Source: Tetraselmis striata (taxonomy: Eukaryota; Chlorophyta; Chlorodendrophyceae; Chlorodendrales; Chlorodendraceae). From it: a stretch of DNA of 64,000 nucleotides. Made by a program: the position numbers and the translations under genes. The notes below the pieces were generated by a model, which was not told the origin of the DNA, ran no database searches, and saw only the letters and a list, made by a program, of their open reading frames with translations. This document shows positions 37,283-50,158 of the stretch, one piece after another (the stretch's first letter is position 1; the number at the start of each line of letters is the position of its first letter). The stretch is from NCBI GenBank assembly GCA_006384855.1, contig VCJN01000708.1, positions 310,001 through 374,000 of the forward strand, written 5' to 3'.

Positions 37283-37759
37283 TCAGGTGGAATGTACCCC
37301 GTTCCCTTCTAGACGACCAGTTACAACGCGGTCAAGGACTAGCGCTGCATAGTCTGGTGGCCACGGAGATCTGTGGTCCCCTGCAGGTCTAGCACGCGCA
37401 TCAGAGTTTCCACCGCCTGCGCACCCGCCACTGAAAGCTGAGGGCGAAGGTGTACCAGCTCCGGTAGGACTCTGCGCAGATCCTCCTCGGAAACCCTTCC
37501 CGGCAACAACATCCTTGGAGGGGATTGGGTATCCTCTATCGGGCTTTGTGGCTGAACAAGATGAACCCTGGCCCATACAAAAATGAGAACATGACTTTAG
37601 AGACCATACTGCGTGTTCGAAAAAGGCGCGTTCGAGGCAGTTTACCCACGTTTGGGACAGGACGTCCATCATGGCGTTGATAGTTTCCCGGCGGCCCTCG
37701 GCGCGTGCAGCCGCAACCATGGCATCAACTTCGGCTTGAGTGTACGTTTTCTCGGCCAT
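37283..37759 (-). CDS. Hypothetical protein, host or element-derived
   Basis: Starts MAEKTYTQAEVDAMVAAAR, an amphipathic helix, and continues AMMDVLSQTWVNCLERAFF; after ~60 residues it becomes Gly/Ser/Pro-rich. Another frame over 37,340-37,520 shows helical text (EEDLRRVLPELVHLR), so there may be an intron or a frame change. The helical start followed by a low-complexity tail is like gag/ORF1-type proteins of algal retroelements, but no motif proves it. Confidence 0.3.
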   Translation of the reverse strand: MAEKTYTQAEVDAMVAAARAEGRRETINAMMDVLSQTWVNCLERAFFEHAVWSLKSCSHFCMGQGSSCSATKPDRGYPIPSKDVVAGKGFRGGSAQSPTGAGTPSPSAFSGGCAGGGNSDARARPAGDHRSPWPPDYAALVLDRVVTGRLEGNGVHST

Positions 37760-38576
37760 CTTGCTGATCTGATAGATCTGTTCTCCTTATAGTCAGGCGC
37801 AGCTAAAGGGAGCACCGAGCATAAAACACGCAAACTGAAGTGAAAACCCCGTAGGCTTGCGGGCGGGCGGTTGCGGGGCTGTTCACGGTGGCAAACAGCA
37901 TCGCAGCCGCTCGACGGTGCCGGGTCACCGATGCCGGGTGCGAAAAAAAGCCTGAAGCCAAACCCGGTGCCTGGGTGCGGACGCTGCGTGGGCGGAAAGG
38001 AGATGTCGGGAGAGGGGCGAGGCGAGGGCACAACATGGTGGGAGGAGCGGTGGCCTTACCCCGCATGATTCAGGTGGTAGCGCGGGTTAGGAACGGGATG
38101 GCGTGGCTGTGTGGGTCTCCAGGGCGCGGATGTGAGATCTGCGGCGCCAGCTGGATCCCGCGGGGATCCCCAATCTGCACAGCCTCCACCTGCCGAAAAC
38201 TCCCGCTGTCACCACCTTCCCGTACGCTTCTTGACGAGTCCGCCGCTACTACACTACCGATACTCGTATACGCCACGGTATCCCGAAGCAACTCCATTCT
38301 GATGAGTGATCGGGATAGTCCTCGTACCGCATTTCTGGGGCTTCACGGAGAACCTATTACGATCGCGATGATGACTGTGTCCCTGAATCCCCGATTCCCC
38401 GATTGTCGATGCGCGTCGATAACTACGCTTACGTTCTTGAGCACCAGGGGCTGACGTCAGCAGGGATTCGCGTGAAAGAGCTTAAGGAAAGTGCCTCGTA
38501 ACGGCCCGGGGTACCCGTACTGGGGACGCCGCGTACTACAGATACTGTAAGGATTAAGGATTAAGGATCAAACGGT
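37760..38576. other. No clear gene; host-like spacer
   Basis: GC-rich text without a convincing frame. A short protein-like run (RLSMRVDNYAYVLEHQGLTS) lies near 38,410-38,500 and may be a LINE remnant belonging to the element that follows. Confidence 0.4.
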
Positions 38577-39316
38577 GTGGGTGTCCCCGCGGGGGTTGTG
38601 GCCGGGTTGCACATTATGATACAATTGCGCACCCGAGTATTTCCCACTGCCCGCCGATTGGCCCGGATTCATGCCATGCCTGAGCGGTTCCTTGAACACT
38701 GCCCTGCATGTGGCGGAGGTGAATCTGAGACTATCGAACATATGTTGGTGGAGTGCCCGCGGTGGGGGTATCACCGTCATAATTTTGGGTTGTTAGTTCC
38801 GGAGTTCAGGGATTTTATTAGTAGTCAGGTTAGTGCGTCAACGCCTGAGGACTTAACTGCCTTTATTTTGGGCGGGGTTCCCCCCTCCCTTCACGGCGCC
38901 CTGGATTTTACTGGGAATGGGAAATTTTTCCAGCTATGGCGTCGGGCCCTCCCTCACATTGCCTTTTTTGTTGCACATGTATCGCACTCCCGAAATGCTT
39001 TGCTCCGCGGGTTGGGGCTTGCCCCAACTCGCATTACTCGAATGGGACGACGCCCAAACGGGTAGGGCGGACCTTTCGTGGTCAGTGCCGGGTATTTTGA
39101 TGGCAGTGTTTTAGACGGTGATCCAACAGTGTTGGAAATTCCGTCACTGGCCTTCAATTAGTCTTGCGAAATGCTTCGGCAATTTGCTTCAGGACTATAA
39201 CGGAGCGTCGCCTACCCAGGGCTTTCCGTAACTGGATTGCTGCCAAAACGGCCGTCGTAGAGACGCTGCAAGGGTTTCACTGGTGCCAGTCCTGTCCCGG
39301 GGGCGAAAAAAAAAAG
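38577..39316 (+). mobile_element. 3' end of a non-LTR retrotransposon (LINE), copy 1
   Basis: The frame 38,577-39,065 reads LRTRVFPTARRLARIHAMPE, then CPACGGGESETIEHMLVECP. This is the C-terminal zinc knuckle (CxxC, ETxxH, C) that follows reverse transcriptase in many LINEs. A ~240-base 3' untranslated region follows and ends in a run of ten A at about 39,306-39,315. The reverse transcriptase itself is missing (5' truncation). Two shorter copies of the same 3' end occur at 44,912-45,209 (inverted) and 59,857-60,120. Confidence 0.75.
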
Positions 39317-40759
39317 GATCAAACGCTACCAGTAATAGTCGCTAATCCTTACCGAGTTGACGATCGATGTGCTGACATGCGGTTTGTGTTGAAGGTTTTT
39401 AGGGTGCATGCACGCGTAAAGACAGGCATCAGCCGAGTAGTGGATCACCCATACTCGAGCAAGCCGGTCGTTGATGCTGCTCTACCCAATACTACATACT
39501 GCTATACTTGTAGTCATCGCCACGAGATTGGGACGTTGCTACCGACCATTTACGGGCCGCACACTTCTAATATAGGGATAATAGATATTTTGCAATGATG
39601 ACCTTTTTTATTGGTCGCTACTGCATATATTATAGAGATACCTGTTCTCAGCCATCGGTACTCATCCATCGGTACTCATATGTGCAGCATGGTAGGGGCG
39701 AAAGAGGGGTGAGAGGGAGAGAAGAGAGGGAGAAATGTTACATAGAGCTTAAGGTGGTTTTAGGGCACAATCAAACCCGAATTGGGCAAACGGCGGCGTA
39801 GACCCACCGCCCTGACCAAAAATATTTTTGGTGCGCCTGCATGGCATTGCGAGTGTCCTATGATGATACAGCAGAATGGGCAGATTAATCCACATGTCGA
39901 TTGATTAGATATGCAACTTACATATGCCGCACACTTATACGGGAGCTCATCCTATATCATCTGTCACATGCAGCAACAGGGCAGCCAGAATATCGAGGCT
40001 ATGAATAGTCGAAGTGACATGTGCTGGGTGTAAAATACGACATCAGCATGAGATTCAGAGCGTACAATTTGTTGACTTCCCAATGCTGCACAGCGGAGTG
40101 AAAAGTGCTTCACCAATAGGGGGGTTGCATGAATCAGAATCAAAATCATAGGAAGGCAAGCAGGGTGCCCAGACGCAAACAAGGACGAGATAGGATATTG
40201 TCCTTCCGGATTTCTCGCGACCTCTTTCTATCATGGGCCCAGGGCGACATTTCCCCATATTACAGGTAGCAGGATTCGTGCTGCTCCTGTGCGCAGCTGC
40301 TGATTGCACTTGTGGGGCTGCTGTATGATTGTGGGGATGCTGTCACCGGCATTGGCTGGTGGCCGTGGATAGCCCACATATTCCCTCCGTTCTCGGGATC
40401 ATCTGCAGCCCTCCGAGCTGTCGTGTGAAGCTCTCGCACTCTGCGCCAATGCTCGCTGCCGGCAAAGGGCACCTATCATACGAATTGGATTGCTGCTCAA
40501 TCGCATTAAGGTAACTACATGTGCCAAGTCCATGCATGGAGCAGGTCAGTGCGTGATCAAAGATGAGAGAGGCAGCTCCCCCGTGCACACACGAAGCCTC
40601 GCTAAGAACCTAGAACCGGGGGGGTGGGGGGGGGGGGGGGGGGGGGTTGGTACCTTGCTCACGTGATGAACTTTGATCCCGTTGCTCCATTTGCTTGCCT
40701 CCCCTCCGCCTTTGAGTACATATATGCATGAAATTGTAGAGCCACAAAGTCCAATCAGG
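39317..40759. other. Host spacer with a poly-G tract
   Basis: No gene is supported. A run of more than 20 G with one or two interruptions lies at 40,618-40,647. Short frames here have no protein-like composition. Confidence 0.5.
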
Positions 40760-42076
40760 TTATCTTCTTTGCGAGCTCAGCAGGAAGGCTTTCAGATCAA
40801 TTTCCTCAGCTATGCAGCGGCACAGAAAGGCTGCCTGCGCCCCCAAGCATGAAGCTGTAACGGCCACAACCAGCCCATAAAGGTCAGGATCGGCCTCGGG
40901 GTCAAAGCCGCGGAAGATGTTACTTCCGGTATGCTGCATGTAGCCGGTTGCCGCTGACATGATGGTGCTGTAGCAGAGAAGGGGTGGCGCGTGGGACATC
41001 GACGGTGGGAAGGCGCAGTACACGGTGAAGACAAAGACGGCGTTGACTAATGCCATCGCAGGCAGGGAGCCGCGCAAAAAGCGCGGATCGAAATTGACGC
41101 ACTTGTCGTCCACTGCAATCAGAGTGGTGTGGGCAGTCATAATCCAGGCAATGATGCTGGCGTTGGTGATCGAGCACGCTCGCTGGGAGATTTTCTTTCG
41201 CATGCAAAGCTTCCACAGCTGCAGCGACCACGTGACGGTGACGAGGAAATGGTGGTGGATGTTGCACTCTGGCTTGCCACTTAGTTTGGCCTGGAATGCC
41301 AGATGGCCCATCACGGCCATCCACTCGAACGCCGTGACATTTATTGACACTCCGTTCCAATCGTCATACTGGCGCTGGGCATGCTCTGATACGGCATGGG
41401 GGTCGGAAAGGGCAGGTGGGGGTGATTTCAGCAGGGCACCCCCCTCAGCACAGGAACACCTCCTGTATGCCATGGAATGGGCCAATTGCTGTGCAGTTCG
41501 TGCCTGCCGATGGCTTATGCATGTTCATTCAGGTGGCTAGCAAGGCGGCGGGGGAAGGTGAAGGGGATACGTGCGGTGTGGGCGCGGGGGGGGGGGGGGG
41601 GGGGCACCTGCCCGAAACCTGAGGCACCTGTCCAGCCCCTGGGGCCCTACCACCTGCCGGGCCAGGCTGTCGATTCTGGAATACAGCACGTCATATCTAT
41701 ACACGAGCAACGTAAACCCCACGAGCAGGAGACACGTAATGGGCCATACCACGGCCAAGCTCAAGGCGGGCGCGGTGGTGACTATCGACGTGATTACGCA
41801 CAGTGCGCACCCCGTTGGCCAGGCTGCGGCTGCCCACGCATTGTGGCGCACAAGCCGAAAGGCGCGGAGCAGTAGCATCAGCCTGACAACGGAGGGCTGC
41901 AGGCAGCCAGAGTGAGGCCGAAGGCCTGAACCCCAGTCTGTGGTGTGGTGACACGCTGGTGGCGTGTCGCTTGAGGTAACTGAGCACTGCCACGTCGCCC
42001 CAATCTCCGACCACGGCGACTCTTCATTTGACTGAGGATCTGTAGCCGGCTTCGAGTCTGATGGAAGCGCATGCAC
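40760..42076 (-). CDS. Spliced host membrane protein, unknown family
   Basis: Two coding blocks on the minus strand. The upstream block (42,076 to about 41,625) starts MHALPSDSKPATD and contains two hydrophobic spans (AWPTGCALCVITSIVTTA, AVVWPITCLLLVGFTLL). The downstream block (about 41,485 to 40,760) has four or more spans (ASIIAWIMTAHTTLIAV, MALVNAVFVFTVYCAF, LYGLVVAVTASCLG). Between them is an intron with a poly-C run in coding sense (41,588-41,604). The acceptor reads GCACAG before CAATTGGCC. It is an integral membrane protein with at least six segments. The 5' end and any further exons are unresolved. Confidence 0.5.
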
Positions 42077-42122
42077 GCTGGCGCCCCGCGAGGTACTCGT
42101 TGTATGGGTAGCGTTACCGCGT

Positions 42123-43768
42123 ACTACACCCCCCCATATAAGTCCCAGGCCCCTTTCTCACCGAATCCGATCTTACGAATATTAGGGCAGCTGAATCTAT
42201 GTGTTATGACCTGAAATCCTGGAATATTGCACATTTATGCTCAGCCTTTACCACCATAGGGTGTAAGCAACCCCTTTGGCCGTAACAAGTGCTCAACAGG
42301 AGTGGCACTGGCGCCACGCTGAGCGTTTCCAGTACCCCCACAACAACTAACGGAGGTTGGTGCCCGGCACGTACCGCCGCGCATGCATGGACCATTGCAT
42401 GGCGGGATGGCCATGGGTGGGCGAGGAATATTTACATGAGCTAGCAGCAGAAGGCGATATCGGAAATCACCAAAACAAACGGCAATCAAAAAGGTCCTCT
42501 ACATCGACTGCGGGGTGGAAGCAGTAACATGAGAAGACGCAGAGTGGGCACGAGCACACGAATCAGACTTGGCCATCTGAACACCGGCAGAGAGAATGCC
42601 GCCCAGGGTACCATGCACGCAAGCCGAGACCCGCTGCAACAGCCCCCGCCGTGTGCGCGACAGGTGACGGCGGAACTCAGCAGGTTGGCTGGCGACAAAG
42701 TTTCGAGGAATCGAGGTGGGCGAGGAATCATGTCAGCAAAGAGGCTAGGGTATTTTTGTCTGGGGTGGGGCCATAGTGGCGTGCGCCCGTGCAAGATGCG
42801 GCGTGATACCATCGCCACTGCAGTGCCGCCTGGTGGTGCAGCTCTCAAACTCGCGGTATCGCTCAGTGCGTTGCGACGAAACGTCAGAAATCTTTCATAT
42901 AAATACCAATAAAAACTATGCGAGCAGGGCTACAAATTCCACAGCTGCAGCACGGTCGTCCGAGGCCATTTAGGCACTCTTTCAATTTTTTTATAAATAA
43001 TATCTCGAAATATGACGTCCGTGTTAGCGTGTGGTCAACATGTTGGCATGAAGCTTTACGCCAAGGGATCTCAAAACCAGATGCACGGTGGCGGGACAAT
43101 GTGTTGTATGTACTTGTGCACGGACTACTCATACTTGGCACATATCCCCCTTGAGCGATGCCCACGGCCGCGCCATGCCGGATCCCCCCTTTCACAACAT
43201 TATTTCCACCGGAATCGACGCATTCAGGTGTATGCCATTGCCGCCCCACTAGCCTCACCATGGCGCGCTATGAGCATGCGGCCATGCACTGCTTTAGAGA
43301 AGCTTTGGCCTACGGCAAAGAGGCCGCGAGAACCCTCTCCCGCCTGCGCGTGCAACGATCACAACCGCATTTTGTCCATGATTTTGGCCACAAACCATCA
43401 TCATCGACACGTAGGGCTTGGTCCAGGTTGTGAATGCCCTACGTGTATAGTGGATAGTGATCATACCAAGGTTGATGTGATATGAGTATGGGGGCTGTGG
43501 TGCCCCATGCCTATTTGTGCACACGAGTGGCGCAATTTGTGGTTTTGAAGCGCTGGCGTTAGAAGCCCTGCTTTTGCATGAATGAAAGCGTTGACGGCAA
43601 CGGCCCCCGCGTGGCAATATGGGGTGTATCGCGCTATCGCGGCATTCCCCCCCCAGCCGCACGACCCTTAGTAACCCGCGTGCACGCGCGCACGGACTCA
43701 GTAGTGCAGCCGCGCATGGGTATGTGGATCCAATTCGGAAACCCCATACTTATGTGGAGGGGTGTAGT
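42123..43768 (+). mobile_element. TIR element with ACTACACCCC ends, copy 1 (1.65 kb)
   Basis: The left end is ACTACACCCCCCCATATAAG and the right end is the reverse complement of ACTACACCCCTCCACATAAG. An inverted, shorter copy (58,203-59,552) shares both ends and much of the interior. The interior has short protein-like frames but no recognisable transposase, so it is probably non-autonomous or decayed. No clear target duplication is seen, so the superfamily is undecided. Confidence 0.7.
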
Positions 43769-44911
43769 ATGATGGGCCCCGCGCCGGCATGAGGGATTAG
43801 AATGTAGATATAGATTATAGGAATGTAGATATAGATTAATGTAGATATGTGGTATCTAATGGCGACTACATAGATCTCACACTCTTCCTTGGGTTTTCCT
43901 CTAATGGTCTTGCGAGCGTCATCGAAGCGAAGACGGACGACGCCATCGAATGTCTGCCTATTAGCGACTATTGATCCCAAAAACCTGGTATTCATTAGGC
44001 CATGACAACTCCAGTTGATTTGTCGGTTTTGGTCCCCCCGCCCTCCCCCTTTCGTGAGCACCTTTTTTTCACCTCTTGCTTTATGCGCAAGTACTACAAA
44101 GTAATGTCAAATTAAAGCACTTCAACAGCAAAAGAATGATTCAATATAGATGATGTTATGTCAATGCTGGTGACGTCCTGCAAGTAGACACCGGCCAGCA
44201 TGCTATTACGTTGCCACGAGCAGTACATGCACAAGAGGACAATTTTGCAGGAAAAACACGATAGTACAGTGTGAAAATGTTATTAACCCCTTGCCCTCCC
44301 TGCCGAAGCCTACCATCCAAAAATGACTCCCTGATAATGGATGAATGCTATGATGTTAGTACTGTCGTAAAATATCTCGGACACTACGCTTGGCTGTATT
44401 GCGCCTGGCGGCTGCCATGGTGCACCGTGCGTGTTCGTGTGCTGGCTGTTGCTGAGTTGCTGCCCTCTCCGTGCGCATGGCCGTCATGCTTTGCTGCGCC
44501 TGCGTTCTGCCCGATAGTGTCGCGCACCCGTGCGTTCGGTTTAGCTCCCATGCCTATGCTATTGTTGATTGTTTAGACATGCCAAACGTGTCTTCAATGC
44601 ATGGTCAATCAGTCTCACGGGCATAATGGGGGTGGTTGTTGTGAGAGTGGGTGGTGTGAGGCCCAGTCGCTGCCCACGGCAAGGGTTCCGCGGCGGGGGT
44701 GTCGAATATATATACCGATACGGCCGCGATACGGCGCGCTACCGATAGGCGCGGCCGTAGAAGTCGCTACGGATTCTTTTGTACAATACGAGGTACTTTT
44801 TGGGATTCAGCATCTTGTTTTGCGGATGATATCTAGTAAAATCCCCCCCCCCCCTTCCTGAGCGAGACGAAATCGGCAGCTAAAACAACAAATATAGTTG
44901 ACATTGCCTTT
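43769..44911. other. Host spacer with a gene fragment
   Basis: A GAATGTAGATATAGATT unit repeats three times at 43,800-43,850. On the minus strand 43,870-44,040 has protein-like text (LGSIVANRQTFDGVVRLRFDDARK) that may be an exon or gene fragment, unidentified. Nothing else is supported. Confidence 0.35.
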
Positions 44912-45209
44912 TTAATTTTCCCGGCCCCCGGGCAGGACTGGCAACGGTGAAACCCTTGCAACGTCTATACAATGACGGCCGTTCAGGCAGCGATCAAGTT
45001 ACGAAAGCCATGGGTAGGCGACGCTACGTTTAAGTCAACCATCAAATTGCCGAAGCATTCTGCAAGACGAATTGAAGGCCAGTGACAGAATTTCCAACAC
45101 TTGGATCACCGTCTAAAACACTGCCATCAAATTACCCGGCACTTACCACGAAAGGTCCGCCCTACCCGTTTGGGCGTCGGCCCATTCGAGTAATGCGAGT
45201 TGAGGCAAG
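44912..45209 (-). mobile_element. LINE 3' end, copy 2 (5'-truncated, inverted)
   Basis: This is the reverse complement of about 39,010-39,310, including the TGTTGGAAATTC and GGCGACGCT boxes. Similarity stops at 45,209 within the coding end of the LINE. It is typical of incomplete reverse transcription. Confidence 0.8.
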
Positions 45210-48200
45210 TCACTACATCACTGCTTGACTACAAGCACCAAACATGTATATCCCCATTGTATCCCTACCAAACGCGCCATATCTAATAATCCTTACAAGT
45301 ACTAGCGAGGCAAGGCCCCATATTCGCCAGCTGGACGGGGCATTCCCTACTGTGCCTTGCCTGAATAGATAGACCTAGGGTCCAGATAATCCCCTCCATC
45401 CCTGCCCCAGATGTATGTATGTACTTGCACTGCTGGGTGGGCGGGCATTGAGTCAGCCAGTAATATGGGGTGCCGGTGGGGTGAAGGTGGGTAGGTCAGG
45501 GTCGGTGACATAGGCATATGGGCCCTTGATTGGCCAGCAAGCTCACAGGTCCGCATCACAGCCCACCACGGCGCCGAGGAACTTCCAAAACTATTTTCTG
45601 ACGTTAGCGGGGTGAGCCGCACGGTGGTTGTAAGCTTTAGGCGAGGGACTTTAGCATAGGCAAGGAAAAGGTTTGCATCAAAGGTAATTGTTACAGTGTA
45701 CCGAGGCGTACACGTACGGCTTTACACAGCTATTGGCATGGCAGCCGGTTGCAAGTAGGTGCTAGGCTTGGAGATGCGATCTAGTCTTGAAGTCATCGGG
45801 GATTGCTGCAGACAGCCTCGGGCATTGGTAGGAGCATGCGAGCGTAACGTGGCCGTACGTCTGTAAGACGTGTAATAGGTATTGGTGGCGTGCGGGCATT
45901 GAGCAGATGTCGGGTAGTACAGAAATGAGTATATATATATATATATATATATATATACGAACATGCATGTGCTTACGAGTATGGTGGGTATGAGTATGCA
46001 GGTAGGGTTATAGTGGTAACCCTAACAGTGGTGCCTTCGGCCGACATCGGTGGCGCGGAACTGCGGGATTGGGCGATGGTTGTAATGCGCGCATCGCCGA
46101 TATAGCGTCGGGGCAACCCCCTCTAGTGTAAGGCGATCCGAACGCACATGGCAGCGCACGATGAACGCACATGTGCAAGGCAACAACACGCAAGCCAATC
46201 ACACTATCAAAACGGGTTAGTTTCCGACGTCTCTAATAGCATATAATCTTGTGTTGGGTGGTGGCTAGTCGGTTATTGTGGTGTAAGTAGCTGGTGCATA
46301 GCGAAAAATAGGTGTAGTACTCCGCGGCTGGCCGAGTTCTACGATCGCCATCTTAGCGCTACATGCATGGTGTCGCGACTCATGGCAGCACATCTCGGGT
46401 CACCTCACAGAGGTAGGTTGAGGAGTATGGCTTTGATTAACGTGGTCGAGGGGGGGGGGGGGGGGGGCGGAGGGGGGGCAAGCGGGTCATGGTGAGTGCT
46501 ATAAGGGGGGTGGCCAGTGGCGGTCGCTTGGCGAAGTTGCCTGACGGCCGTTTCTGCCACCGAGCGCACCCATGCTGACCCGACTCCAGCCAACCACCCT
46601 GACCGCTCCTAACGGCCATCACGTTTAATTGAAATTGAGTACAACGTGCTAGTCTGCTGCTCTCCACCGCCCATACCGAGTTGTTCGCATGGCATATGCC
46701 ATCTCTAACCATAGTAGGGAACACATATAGTGTAACTACATCTCAAGCTACAAGTCATCCACTTTCGTTTCCAAACCCCGCCTCGTTCCATCACGTCATC
46801 AATAGCTGCGATATTTCCGGATAACTTTAGGCGGTCGCAAGTACGAGTTACTACCGTTAATCGGCAGCCCGCGGGTTACGAGTACGGTACTCGCCCCGCC
46901 CGAGAAGGGTATCATGTACATCGGTAATGCACCGGCAATCACCACGCAATCATCGGTCGCTGTGCTGCGTCTTGGCTCCACCTGCCGCCATCGCTGAAAA
47001 TATCCCGCAGGTCGCGGCACTGATTGCTCCACCGCACCGGATGTGGCGGTCCGCCGGCCTCGGCCGCGGTCCGCTTATGCTGCCTCCATCTCGCCCGTCT
47101 GAGCTCCTTGCGGTAGGATCTCCAAGGGGGACTGGAGGGGGAAAGGCGGGCACCCCCCCCCCCCCCCCCCGCTTCTCCGCGTGTCGTCGCTCCGTGGTCG
47201 GCACGCGGGTCCTGCTCACCCGCGCGCCGCTAGCCTCCGTGGCGCGCCTCGTCGCTGTAGCCGCCCGTCCATGGTTATACCCAGTTGGCCGCCAGCAAAC
47301 TCCTCCCGCCGCATGGCTGGACTCCCTCGGGGCACTCCGGCTCATGTCTCTTGGCCCCCTGAGTGGCTGCCAGGCCCGGCCTTTCCGGCCCCGGACGCCC
47401 GCCCCGCCTTGAAGTGCCGGGCTCCCGTCTCCTCGAGCTCGCCGCCATCGCCCGTTCTCACATGGCGGCTAAGTGTTTCCGGGGTGTTGCGAACGGGTCG
47501 GCCGCCGGGGACCACCAAACGCTCAACTATACTAGGCCGGGATTCGAGTGGTTCACATGTGGAACACATGCGGGTGGGGGCGGGTACGCTAGATCTTTTG
47601 CAAGTCGGTCGCGGGTTGCACCGAGGTACGAGAGCACGATTTTATTTCGAACAGCCCGCGCGAATAGGCTGCCCCCGCCCGAGTCGTACACCCCCCTCCC
47701 CACCCGTCGGCGGATCTCGGAGAGGCCGACGTAAGGCCGAGGTCGTACATGAATCATTTTTAGCAGCCCCCCGTACAGGGCTCCCCGGCGGCGCAGCGGC
47801 GCTACCGCCGGGACTACTACGAGTATTTTTTGCTTGAAAAGCCCCCCGTAGGGCTCCCCGGTCGTCGCAAGATCCAAGGACCCGCCGCAAGCGGCCACCC
47901 GCACGCTCAGCCCCCTGTTGCACCTGTCGGACACAGGTCTTAGGGGTTACCAGCGCCCACCACGTGGGGGTGGTGCCGCCGGGCCTGATGCACCTAGGAT
48001 CCTCCGCTCTTGGTGCCCCATCACGCTTAGGGTAGAGAGGGTTTTTAGGGTTTGCGGGCTACAATGTCTGTGTGTGTGAGGTGATGTGCTGACGGGACCA
48101 AAAAACCTTTGGGTGTGCGGGCTACAATGTCTTTCTTTGTATTTGGTCAGTGTAGGTGCCTAGCCAATGTAGGGCGTTGCCTAGCTATCTGCGCGGTGTA

Positions 48201-48480
48201 TGCGTATTACGCGTATCAAGATATAATAATATATCGCATACATGCACCGATAAGGATTACACCCATACTACGACGACCCGTACCGGTATCCTTGTGGGAC
48301 GATGCGGGCCACGTTTAAGTCAAGTAAAGCTCGCCCTGGGTCATCGGCCAAAGCAGCACGCGACATCGTGCTTCAAATGCAGTCGTAGGCATGGCATAGC
48401 CATTAGACCGTTGCCTCATTCGAACCGTGAAGGGCCAATGTATCAACCGGGTAAACCCGGGACACGGGCCCGGACGATAT
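45210..48480. other. Host spacer with homopolymer tracts
   Basis: No gene that I can support. It includes poly-G at 46,450-46,467, poly-C at 47,152-47,171 and a TA repeat near 45,930. Between 47,500 and 47,930 GC-rich text has a repeated GGGGAGCCCT(G)TACGGGG phrase on the minus strand. Long frames there are composition artefacts. Confidence 0.45.
45930..45957. repeat. TA dinucleotide microsatellite
   Basis: About fourteen TA units in a row. Confidence 0.95.
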
Positions 48481-48557
48481 TGCCCTGAACGGCAGAGCCG
48501 GGAATCGATCCGGGGACCTCCTGAGTAGGAGATCACCGCTCTACCGAGCGGACAGAC
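48481..48557 (-). tRNA. tRNA-like sequence (pseudo-tRNA or SINE head)
   Basis: On the minus strand GGATCGATTCC resembles the B box (T arm) of a tRNA promoter with one change. Upstream GCTCGGTAGAGC resembles a shortened D arm, and the spacing is right. The anticodon stem and acceptor stem do not pair well. I therefore call it a tRNA relic or the head of a tRNA-derived SINE rather than a working tRNA. Confidence 0.4.
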
Positions 48558-50158
48558 GAGGCCTCAAGTAGCGGCTTGTGTTCATGTTATTTTAGTACTT
48601 TTCTTGGCTTCATTGCTTCCCTTGACCTTTTGGTTCCTGGCAACTTGGCGACTTCGTGGTTCCCTTGGCTCTTCCTTGGTTCTTGGCTCCCTGGCCTCCT
48701 GCTCGACCTTGGTTTCAGGCTTCTGTCTCTCTTTTGCTGGCAACCTTTCATAGTTGCTTTTAGTTCTGTTTACAGTGCGCATATGTTAAAACACTGATGT
48801 AAAAAATTATTTTAGTAATGCTTTTAGCAGTGGATTTGTTGCTGGCCTTTTTGTAATTCACAACAGCATTCGTACGTAAGGATAATAGGGACAATAAGAT
48901 AAGGATATTGCCCTTACCAGTACAAAATATTAGCGCGCTTTGCCGCAGTATAATCGCATTCGTTGTGCGTCGCGGTCCAGAAGCATCCGCGTGTCGCTAT
49001 ATAATTTAAAGCAAAGTCGGCATATACTTTATTCCCTTAATTGATACATGAAAAATAAAAACTCAAACAATGTACTTAAGTATTTCCAATATCGATTCGC
49101 AACACGGCTAAGATGTTTCTGTCAGTTTTCTTTCTAAACCATCAAAATTATCAACACATTTCCGATCTTTATTGTATTCAATTCTGTTTGCAATTGCCAA
49201 ACTCGCTGCAACCTAATAGATTGTTGGTTTCGGTCGTCGTAATCCTCTTACCGCTACCTCCTCTTACTTCTAGGTATCTTGGCTTATGCTGATGCGCTAT
49301 CCGTTCTGCGGTACTGGTACTGGTTATGACTTCTGAGGCTGTTTCAGCAAACTCGCCGCCCAGCGGCCCCATCTATCGTGACTTGCCGATACGTCGAATG
49401 ATGAGGGCTACTATACCACCCTAGATAGGAGGCACGCAAGATGACGTGCACACATGGCCATGGGACCCAAACGTGTATCATTCACCACTGTCCCACTTCT
49501 ACCCACTGGAGCATCCGGTGCCCATTTGAAGCCATCCATTCTGCGCAGGTACTTAAGAACTCCCGTCCTAGACAATGATGAAATTGATATATGTCTTGAT
49601 ACCCCCGCCGTGTAGCCTGAAACACCCCCCCCCCCCCTCCCCCCCTCCCCCCCCCCCACCACCACGTAATTAATAATGCGGCCGTGCTCCAAAACAATTG
49701 GTAATATTTACCTCCTGTCCCCTTCGCCAATCCCAAAAATCGACAGTATATCCTTACATTATACTAAGCATTGTCTCGCACGCGAGTAAGAGGTAACAGT
49801 CGAAGCCTAAACAAGTAACGAAAATACTCGAAACGTCCAATGACCGCGTGGGCAAGCTACTCAAGCATGTACACGGTGCAGCCTTCCTCCGGGAACTTTC
49901 ATGTATGTGCGGATGTCTCCTCAATGTCTGAACGGCATATATCAGGGATTACGAAGCGCCTCGTGAGACTGCGAGTGTAACTTGGCATGTTCGCAGACAG
50001 GCACATCGGCGACGGCAACATGTATTTCAGCATCGGCGACGGTAGCAATTCCCCAATGACCCATTCATTGACATCAATAAAACATATCTACATGGTCTAG
50101 AAATCAGCACACATTCCAGAACAGTTCTTTATGGCGGCGCATATGTCAGCCAGAGGTC
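48558..50158. other. Host spacer, no gene recognised
   Basis: It contains a TTGGTTCTTGGCTCC-type imperfect repeat at 48,600-48,740 and a poly-C region at 49,624-49,660. No coding text stands out. Confidence 0.45.

Noticed and set aside
46927-47934. Overlapping long frames on both strands in GC-rich host DNA
   Set aside because: Pro/Arg/Ser-rich composition in all frames and a poly-C tract inside; no protein-like blocks or splice pattern.
48481-48557. Functional tRNA gene
   Set aside because: Box A- and B-like text is present but the acceptor and anticodon stems do not pair; kept only as a tRNA-like relic.
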